NCBI GenBank assembly: GCA_946531785.1
Contig: CAMNAT010000138.1
Location: 1-6,277 of the forward strand
Length of the DNA: 6,277 nt
Origin: an uncultured Oscillospiraceae bacterium
GTDB lineage: Bacteria; Bacillota; Clostridia; UBA1381
Direction of reading: 5' to 3'
Within the stretch, counting starts at the first letter, position 1. Every line of letters starts with the position of its first letter. Below are positions 1-4,285 of this stretch, one piece after another. Position numbers and translations under genes: made by a program. The notes under the pieces were generated by a model that worked only from the letters and a program-made list of their open reading frames with translations, had not been told where the DNA came from and searched no databases.

Positions 1-156
1 CGTAAGGCGAACTATGATCTTCGATGTGCATCATGCGGAAAAGACTTCGTTTCATACGGTAATAAGAATAGAAAATACTGCTGTCATGAGTGTTATATAA
101 ACGCACGTTTCAAGGGTATCATAAGCAATAATGATAAGGTAACAGCGCATAAATGA
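1..156 (+). CDS. Zinc-knuckle protein, C-terminal fragment (5' end outside window)
   Basis: Frame 1 is open from the first base to a TGA at 154-156, giving 51 residues with no usable start, so the gene begins upstream of the window. The visible part carries C9-x2-C12-G-K-D-F, then a basic turn (YGNKNRKY), then C27-C28-H-E-C31-Y. This is a four-cysteine treble-clef or zinc-ribbon pattern typical of short nucleic-acid-binding tails. From memory, similar tails end small helix-turn-helix or sigma-like proteins of Clostridia mobile elements, but the part that would identify the family is missing. The gene is followed by a 115-bp gap and a promoter for the recombinase operon. No intrinsic terminator is evident after its stop. 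A second frame is also open for part of this stretch. The cysteine pattern is the reason for choosing frame 1. Confidence 0.62.
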   Translation, partial: RKANYDLRCASCGKDFVSYGNKNRKYCCHECYINARFKGIISNNDKVTAHK

Positions 157-186
157 TACAATTTACATAGCGGTATGCCGAAGATG

Positions 187-244
187 TTTGTGTTATATAT
201 TATCCCGAAATCGCTTGATATTAAGCTGTATTTGAGTAATATAT
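187..244 (+). promoter_or_regulatory. Promoter region of rec1-rec2, copy A of a shared promoter element
   Basis: A TTGATA -35 box lies at 215-220. A 17-bp spacer leads to the AT-rich AATATA at 238-243; ATATAT or TATATA one or two bases on are alternatives. The stretch aligns without gaps to 3678-3735 upstream of the XRE gene. Shared blocks are TTTGTGT, TATATT, AAATC, TTGATA and ATTTGAG, all at identical spacing, while the 9 bases between TTGATA and ATTTGAG are entirely different. Conserved blocks with a free spacer suggest conserved protein contacts rather than a recent copy. The sequence around the -35 (ATC-GCTT-GAT) is a weak dyad that is better preserved in copy B. No start site has been mapped, so the -10 choice is uncertain. 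Confidence 0.55.
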
Positions 245-258
245 ATATAAGAAAAGCG

Positions 259-265
259 AAGGAGG
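259..265 (+). promoter_or_regulatory. Ribosome-binding site deciding the rec1 start
   Basis: AAGGAGG at 259-265 is a perfect Shine-Dalgarno core. It lies 6 bases before ATG at 272 but only 3 bases before the in-frame GTG at 269, so ATG 272 is the better start and the protein has 540 rather than 541 residues. Confidence 0.75.
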
Positions 266-271
266 ATAGTG

Positions 272-1894
272 ATGGCTAAGATCATAAAGCTGAGACGGCG
301 CAAGGTCAAGGCGGGCATTGTGCGCACAGCAGCATATGCCAGAGTCTCAAAGGAAAGTGAGCGTAGCACACATTCACTTGCGGCACAGGTCAGCTATTAC
401 AGTGAGCTGATACAGTCAAATCCGGAATGGGAATATGCAGGAGTATATATTGACAGCTATATCACCGGCAGCAAAACGAGCGGCAGAGACGGCTTTAATA
501 AGCTCATAGCTGAATGTGATGCGGGAAACGTTGATCTTGTTTTAGTGAAATCAATATCGAGGTTTGCCAGAAATACTGTGGACCTTCTCAATACCGTTCG
601 TCATCTGAAGGAAATAGGCGTGGCGGTGGTGTTTGAAAAGGAATGTATAAACACATTAAGCGCGGATGGAGAGTTTCTTCTGACGGTGCTTGCTTCTTTT
701 GCGCAGGAGGAAATAACCTCTATGAGCAACAACATCAAATGGTCGCTTCAAAAAAAGTTCCGTGAGGGTTTGCCGGCGCAGCAGTATAAGGTGTTCGGAT
801 ATGACTGGCAGGACGATAGAATGGTCATAAATGAAGACGAGGCTGCGATAGTCCGACGGATATTCAGTGATTTCCTTGCAGGGCAGAGTGTAACAGAGAT
901 CAGAAATTCTTTTGAAAAGGAATATCCTGAACTTAATTTCAGCTTTGCCAGAATAAGCAATGTTCTTAAAAACGAGGTCTATATCGGCAGGCTAATAATG
1001 CAAAAGACATATAGTATGAGCCCTATCACGAAAAAAGAAAAAAGAAACAACGGTGAGATGCCTATGTATGTGGTAGATGCGCATCATGAGCCCATTATTG
1101 ACATCGCAGACTTCGAAGCGGCACAAGTCGAGATCAAGAGACGGGCGGAGCTTGGTGCAGTCTGGAATAAGTACATAAATACATCCCCGCTGACAGGAAA
1201 GCTCAAGTGCGGCTGTTGCGGAAGTAATTATATCAAGGATGTTTATTATAGATCAAACGGCAGTAAGGAGCGGATCTGGGTATGCAAAAGGACAACGCAC
1301 GGCCATTCTGCGGAGTGCAGTGGAAGAAGGATCCCGGACAAAACAGTCAAAGCGAAATTCATAGAGGTACATGGCGCGAACTGCGATGAAGCAAAGATTG
1401 CAGAGCTTGTTTCAAAAATAGTGGTTTCGGGAGAAAATTTGATCGAGTACCATTTCAAGGACGGGACTGTTGCCACGGCAGAATGGAAGCTGACAGGAAA
1501 CAAAGACCGCTGGACGGATGAGGAGCGATCGCAAAGAAGCAGATATGTGAAAGAGCATCCGATAAACACAGGTCGCTTGAATTGTTTTACTTCAAAAATA
1601 CAATGCGGTGTTTGCGGTGAAAACTTCAGAAGACATCGCATCGGATCAACAGACACATACGGATGGGGGTGCGCATCGGGAAAGCGAGTATGCGGTTTGA
1701 GATGGGTGAGGGAAGGTGAACTCAAACGAGTCATTAAAGAGGCACTGGAACTGTCAGAGTTTGATGAGGGGCTTTACAAGGAAAGAATCAAGCGTATAGT
1801 TGTTTTATCAAATAATAAGCTGACCTTATACTTTAAGGACGGAACAGAGAAAACAGTGCCGTGGAATTCAAGGAGGAGCAATGTCGTCAAATAA
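272..1894 (+). CDS. Large serine recombinase Rec1, double zinc ribbon, no coiled coil
   Basis: A 540-aa site-specific DNA recombinase of the large serine (resolvase/invertase) family. Such enzymes cut DNA through a serine phosphodiester and rejoin exchanged strands at att sites. The catalytic domain is about residues 18-150, with the nucleophile S26 in AYARVS and conserved arginines R24, R97 and R100 (SRFARN). The 'Recombinase' DNA-binding domain is about 172-275 (VFGYD, then K-x-NNG and HEPII). A zinc ribbon follows (C313-x2-C316, C338, C349). Instead of the usual long coiled coil there is a short link to a strand segment, FKDGT ending at W405. The unit then repeats: a second ribbon (C445-x2-C448, C467, C474) and FKDGT ending at W531. 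No catalytic residue is missing, so it may be active, but loss of the coiled coil could alter synapsis control. The start is set by the ribosome site at 259-265. It is probably cotranscribed with rec2, which begins 90 bp downstream. Confidence 0.95.
   Translation: MAKIIKLRRRKVKAGIVRTAAYARVSKESERSTHSLAAQVSYYSELIQSNPEWEYAGVYIDSYITGSKTSGRDGFNKLIAECDAGNVDLVLVKSISRFARNTVDLLNTVRHLKEIGVAVVFEKECINTLSADGEFLLTVLASFAQEEITSMSNNIKWSLQKKFREGLPAQQYKVFGYDWQDDRMVINEDEAAIVRRIFSDFLAGQSVTEIRNSFEKEYPELNFSFARISNVLKNEVYIGRLIMQKTYSMSPITKKEKRNNGEMPMYVVDAHHEPIIDIADFEAAQVEIKRRAELGAVWNKYINTSPLTGKLKCGCCGSNYIKDVYYRSNGSKERIWVCKRTTHGHSAECSGRRIPDKTVKAKFIEVHGANCDEAKIAELVSKIVVSGENLIEYHFKDGTVATAEWKLTGNKDRWTDEERSQRSRYVKEHPINTGRLNCFTSKIQCGVCGENFRRHRIGSTDTYGWGCASGKRVCGLRWVREGELKRVIKEALELSEFDEGLYKERIKRIVVLSNNKLTLYFKDGTEKTVPWNSRRSNVVK
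1202..1486 (+). repeat. Rec1 C-terminal unit 1 (protein-level duplication)
   Basis: Encodes Rec1 residues 311-405: a zinc ribbon (C313, C316, C338, C349), a short helical link, and a beta segment of the form IVV-x-G-x-N-L then FKDGT and a tryptophan. The same order recurs at 1595-1864. FKDGT and its tryptophan are offset by exactly 126 residues in the two units, and the cysteines by 125-132. The units are clearly diverged in sequence, so the duplication is old. Confidence 0.7.
1595..1864 (+). repeat. Rec1 C-terminal unit 2 (protein-level duplication)
   Basis: Encodes about residues 442-531: a zinc ribbon (C445, C448, C467, C474), a helix (VREGELKRVIKEALEL), and IVV-LSNNKL then FKDGT and W531. 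Rec2 has one ribbon and a comparable final strand segment (ITVYAKDD then RFINGTEI), separated by a coiled coil of about 95 residues. Relative to Rec2, Rec1 therefore has the ribbon-plus-strand part twice and the coiled coil not at all. Confidence 0.7.
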
Positions 1895-1961
1895 GCGAAT
1901 AAGACTCGTCAGCCACCGCGAGCGGTGTCAGCCGAGTTGCCGTAAACATATATTAGTCTGA
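1881..1961 (+). CDS. Possible 26-aa leader peptide between rec1 and rec2
   Basis: ATG at 1881 has AAGGAGG at 1870-1876 just upstream, with a 4-base spacer. The frame reads 26 codons to TGA at 1959-1961, starting MSSNKRIRLV and rich in arginine and lysine. It overlaps the last 14 bases of rec1 in another frame and runs through the whole dyad at 1904-1937, ending 23 bases before the rec2 start. It could be a coupling or leader peptide for rec2, or the Shine-Dalgarno may be a by-product of the Rec1 codons it lies in. No family is recognised. Support is the ribosome site and the position only. Confidence 0.3.
   Translation: MSSNKRIRLVSHRERCQPSCRKHILV
1904..1937 (+). promoter_or_regulatory. 34-bp GC-rich dyad in the rec1-rec2 gap
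   Basis: Outer arms ACTCG (1904-1908) and CGAGT (1933-1937) are inverted, as are inner arms CACCGC (1914-1919) and GCGGTG (1922-1927) around a central GA. Between them, TCAGC sits at both 1909-1913 and 1928-1932 as a direct repeat, so symmetry is broken only there. In RNA it would form a two-part hairpin with a symmetric 5x5 internal loop. No T-run follows, so it is not an ordinary intrinsic terminator. It could act as an RNA element controlling rec2 expression or as a protein-binding or recombination site. Sequence alone cannot separate these. Confidence 0.6.
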
Positions 1962-1984
1962 CAACACTGCAGGGAGGAGGTACA

Positions 1985-3571
1985 ATGACAAAAAAAGTAC
2001 GGATAATACCGCCGACGATTGATAGATACACCTCATCACCGATCGATGAGCCGAGGCTGAGACGCGTGGCGGCTTATGCGAGAGTATCAACAGATATGCT
2101 TGAGCAGTTAACTAGCTATGAAGCACAGATAGACTATTACACAAAATACATAAAGGAGCATGAGGGCTGGGAGTTTGTCAAGGTATATACCGATGAAGGA
2201 ATAACAGGTACAAGCACAAAGAAGCGTGATGGGTTCAATGAAATGATAAGGGATGCCCTTGATGGAAAGATAGACCTTATCGTCACGAAATCCGTCAGCC
2301 GGTTTGCGAGAAATACCGTTGATTCCCTGACAACTATACAGAAGCTCAGAGATCACAATGTCGAGTGCTATTTTGAGAAGGAAAATGTATATACCTTTGA
2401 CAGTAAAGGTGATCTGCTACTCACCTTTATGTCGGGACTGGCGCAGGAGGAAGCCCGGAATATATCAGAGAACACCACATGGGGACAACGCAAGCGGTTT
2501 GCAGACGGCGATGTCACGCTTGCTTATTCCCGGTTTCTCGGCTATGACAAGGGCGCAGACGGAAAACTGGTAATAAACGAGGAACAGGCGGCATTGGTTC
2601 GGCGGATATATAAAATGTATCTGCACGGCTACAGCTTTAGCGGAATAGCCCGTAAGCTCACAGAGGAAGGCATCCCCACAGTGACAGGGAAAAAGCAATG
2701 GCACGATAATAATATAAAAAGCATACTCACCAATGAAAAATATAAGGGTGATGCGCTGCTTCAGAAAAGCTATACAGTTGATTTTTTAACGAAAAAAGTG
2801 AAAAAGAATAACGGTGAGGTGCAGCAATACTACATAGAGAATGATCACGAAGCGATCATTCCCGCCGATACCTTCGATGCGGTACAGAGATTGGTGGAAA
2901 GCGGCAGAAACGGTATAAACAATAGGAACAGCAAATATGTTCTTTCAGGTAAAGTGTTCTGCGGCGAGTGCGGCAGCGTTTTCGGATCAAAGGTATGGCA
3001 TTCTAATGACAAGTATAGACGGAAGATATGGCGGTGCAACGGAAAGTTCAAGAATAAACGGAAATGCACTACTCCGCACTTTACCGAAGATGAGCTGAAG
3101 GATGCAATTGTGAGGGCAGTAAACATGCTGCTGCCTATGCGGGAGCAACTGCGAGCTGAGTTTAAAGCCTCCGAAGCGTTATATAATACCGCAGAGCTTC
3201 AGGAGACACTGGAACAGACGGAAAGGAAGCTTGACGAGCTTACTGAGACAATGAACGCATATATTGAGCGGAATGCCCGGCTTGCCTTTGACCAGACAGA
3301 ATTTAAAGCGGAGTATGCCGAGCTTGAAAGGAAGTATAGGGACATCAAAAACAAGGTTGATGCTACAGCTGATGAGATAGCAAGGCGGCGGATCACCAAG
3401 AGCCGCATAAGCGATATCCTGCAGATGCTTGATGGCATGGACACCGAGGTTACCGAATTTGACAATGAGATGTTTATAATGCTTGTTGACAGAATCACCG
3501 TATATGCCAAGGATGATGTGCGGGTGAGGTTTATAAACGGAACGGAGATACATGTTGATTTGGACCTATAG
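1985..3571 (+). CDS. Large serine recombinase Rec2, canonical architecture
   Basis: A 528-aa serine site-specific recombinase in the normal size range for phage- and ICE-type integrases. The catalytic domain is about residues 26-165, with nucleophile S35 in AYARVS and arginines R33, R106 and R109 (SRFARN). The Recombinase domain is about 180-290 (FLGYD, then KKNNGE and HEAII). The zinc ribbon has C326-x2-C329, C351 and C361. A long charged coiled coil follows at about 386-480 (leucine- and glutamate-rich, TERKLDELTETM), then a closing strand segment (ITVYAKDD, RFINGTEI). In characterised large serine integrases the ribbon recognises the outer part of att sites and the coiled coil controls synapsis direction. 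All catalytic and zinc residues are present, so this is the best candidate in the trio for the main integrase. ATG 1985 follows a purine-rich GGGAGGAGGT at 1972-1981. It shares the rec1 transcript and ends before a terminator. Confidence 0.96.
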   Translation: MTKKVRIIPPTIDRYTSSPIDEPRLRRVAAYARVSTDMLEQLTSYEAQIDYYTKYIKEHEGWEFVKVYTDEGITGTSTKKRDGFNEMIRDALDGKIDLIVTKSVSRFARNTVDSLTTIQKLRDHNVECYFEKENVYTFDSKGDLLLTFMSGLAQEEARNISENTTWGQRKRFADGDVTLAYSRFLGYDKGADGKLVINEEQAALVRRIYKMYLHGYSFSGIARKLTEEGIPTVTGKKQWHDNNIKSILTNEKYKGDALLQKSYTVDFLTKKVKKNNGEVQQYYIENDHEAIIPADTFDAVQRLVESGRNGINNRNSKYVLSGKVFCGECGSVFGSKVWHSNDKYRRKIWRCNGKFKNKRKCTTPHFTEDELKDAIVRAVNMLLPMREQLRAEFKASEALYNTAELQETLEQTERKLDELTETMNAYIERNARLAFDQTEFKAEYAELERKYRDIKNKVDATADEIARRRITKSRISDILQMLDGMDTEVTEFDNEMFIMLVDRITVYAKDDVRVRFINGTEIHVDLDL

Positions 3572-3586
3572 CGGATATATGTAACC

Positions 3587-3613
3587 GAGCCGGATTCGTC
3601 CGGCTCCTTTTTT
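3587..3613 (+). terminator. Intrinsic terminator after rec2
   Basis: A perfect 8-bp stem, GAGCCGGA (3587-3594) with TCCGGCTC (3599-3606), closes a TTCG tetraloop and is followed by six T at 3608-3613. It begins 15 bases after the rec2 stop and separates the rec1-rec2 transcript from the XRE gene. Confidence 0.93.
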
Positions 3614-3620
3614 GTGGCTG

Positions 3621-3641
3621 AAATTGCGTAAAAGCAAATTT
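3621..3641 (+). other. Small bulged inverted repeat upstream of the XRE promoter
   Basis: AAATTGC (3621-3627) and GCAAATTT (3634-3641) are inverted with one extra A, around GTAAAA. A purine run, AAAGGGGGT, follows at 3642-3650 but has no ATG, GTG or TTG at a usable distance, so no gene is called. It could be an operator half-pair or chance in AT-rich DNA. Nothing else is evident between the terminator and 3677. Confidence 0.25.
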
Positions 3642-3677
3642 AAAGGGGGTAAATATAAACAAAACAAACGGAGCATA

Positions 3678-3740
3678 TTTGTGTAGTATATTTCTGAAAA
3701 ATCACTTGATAAATCTACTGATTTGAGCTATATGTATAAT
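3678..3740 (+). promoter_or_regulatory. XRE-gene promoter, copy B of the shared promoter element
   Basis: TTGATA at 3706-3711, a 17-bp spacer, then TATATG at 3729-3734, with a perfect TATAAT immediately after at 3735-3740 as an alternative -10 at a longer spacing. Positions 3678-3735 align gaplessly with 187-244 upstream of rec1. Local dyads overlap the boxes: ATCA-CT-TGAT (3701-3710) covers the -35, and AAATC-TACT-GATTT (3711-3724) fills the spacer. These are natural operator candidates for autoregulation by the XRE protein (inference). The transcript would have a short leader before ATG 3793. Confidence 0.65.
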
Positions 3741-3792
3741 GATAAGTATATACATTGCAAGACTGCAAAAAAGATAAAAGAGGTGACACATA

Positions 3793-4023
3793 ATGACAGT
3801 CAGGGAAGGCAGGATACTTCGCCAGCGGAGGCTGGAGCTGGGGATGACTCAGGGAGAGGTAGCGGTAGAGCTTGGAATGAGCATACATCAGTATCAGAGA
3901 TACGAGTACGGGCACCATAAGCTCTCTAACTGTCCTATGCGGATAGGACTCAGGATCTGTGCCCTGCTTGAGCTTGATCCGTATGAGGTCATATTTGAGC
4001 ATAGTATTGACGATAACATATAA
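3793..4023 (+). CDS. Small Cro/C1-type (XRE) helix-turn-helix regulator
   Basis: A 76-aa DNA-binding protein of the XRE family, essentially a single helix-turn-helix domain. Helix 1 is about residues 4-16 (REGRILRQRRLEL). The helix-turn-helix is M18-T-Q-G-E-V-A through G28 to the recognition helix S30-Y39 (SIHQYQRYEYG). A C-terminal helix pair ends in LLELDPYEVIF. T-Q-x-E-V-A and the Y-x-x-G ending of the recognition helix are hallmark positions. There is no extra ligand or protease domain, so it is a simple repressor or switch protein. ATG 3793 follows AAAGAGGTG (3777-3785) at 7 bases. The gene has its own promoter and terminator and sits between rec2 and rec3, fitting a regulator of excision and integration genes. 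Its actual targets are inferred, not shown. Confidence 0.92.
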   Translation: MTVREGRILRQRRLELGMTQGEVAVELGMSIHQYQRYEYGHHKLSNCPMRIGLRICALLELDPYEVIFEHSIDDNI

Positions 4024-4070
4024 ATGATCGCTATTAGTAGAATTTTGTATAAAAAAGCGGTCATTTTTTT
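4022..4070 (+). terminator. Intrinsic terminator of the XRE gene
   Basis: AAATGATCGCT (4022-4032) pairs with AGCGGTCATTT (4056-4066) with one T:G wobble, and seven T run from 4064 to 4070. The loop of about 23 bases is long for a terminator. The stem starts inside the TAA stop codon, so translation to the end could disturb it. Good arms and the T-tract support the call. Confidence 0.8.
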
Positions 4071-4091
4071 GTTTAATATTTTTTGCCGGAA

Positions 4092-4109
4092 TACGTCTGC
4101 ACAGACGTA
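4092..4109 (+). promoter_or_regulatory. 8-2-8 bp dyad upstream of rec3
   Basis: TACGTCTG-CA-CAGACGTA has perfectly inverted 8-bp arms around a non-palindromic CA. It overlaps the first two bases of the proposed rec3 -35 box (4108-4113). That position suits a dimeric regulator. A dyad around an asymmetric dinucleotide also resembles a serine-recombinase crossover site, although full att sites are longer and usually only partly symmetric. Confidence 0.65.
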
Positions 4110-4136
4110 GACAGATGCAAACACCTATGGTAATAT
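4108..4136 (+). promoter_or_regulatory. Candidate promoter of rec3
   Basis: TAGACA (4108-4113, 5 of 6 to TTGACA), a 17-bp spacer, then TAATAT (4131-4136, 4 of 6 to TATAAT) preceded by TGG, which makes an extended -10 (TGn) element. It lies between the XRE terminator and the rec3 ribosome sites, so rec3 would be transcribed independently. The -10 match is imperfect and no start site is known. Confidence 0.5.
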
Positions 4137-4183
4137 GATCGTGCCATAAATGGTAAGTGAATAATTGGAGGGAGGCTGATTAT

Positions 4184-4285
4184 GTGAATAAACGGAAAAT
4201 CTCATACGCACGGGAGGTGAGACAATGGATGATGTCAAAAAGACTGCCGCCGAACGCGCGGCAAGACTCAAGAAAACACCGGTAG
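4184..4285 (+). CDS. Possible 33-aa ORF overlapping the rec3 start
   Basis: GGAGGGAGG at 4167-4175 is a strong ribosome site with no long gene at its usual distance. It serves either ATG at 4182, which is followed at once by TGA (a start-stop), or GTG at 4184 at 8 bases, which reads 33 codons to TAG at 4283-4285. The product begins MNKRKISYAREVRQWMM and is strongly basic, with an amphipathic-looking first half. It overlaps rec3 by 61 bases in another frame. It could be a small element-encoded peptide or a coupling leader for rec3. No family is recognised with certainty. Confidence 0.35.
   Translation: MNKRKISYAREVRQWMMSKRLPPNARQDSRKHR

Noticed and set aside
269..271. GTG as the rec1 start
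   Set aside because: The spacing from AAGGAGG is only 3 bases. ATG at 272 has 6.
1246..1734. 162-codon open frame on the minus strand
   Set aside because: It lies wholly inside rec1, whose motifs are unmistakable, and shows no recognisable domain.
1904..1937. Dyad as an intrinsic terminator
   Set aside because: No T-run follows, and transcription must continue into rec2, for which no good separate promoter is visible.
3179..3553. Minus-strand frames opposite the Rec2 coiled coil and C-terminus
   Set aside because: Low-complexity shadow of the repetitive coiled-coil codons. The plus-strand protein explains the sequence.
187..3735. The two similar promoter blocks as element end repeats (attL/attR)
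   Set aside because: Identity is patchy with a fully divergent spacer, and each copy has a good -35 box at a sensible distance from a gene. A promoter element explains them better.
3723..3920. 65-codon plus-strand frame starting before the XRE gene
   Set aside because: It starts inside the promoter, lacks a good ribosome site, and overlaps the clear helix-turn-helix gene.
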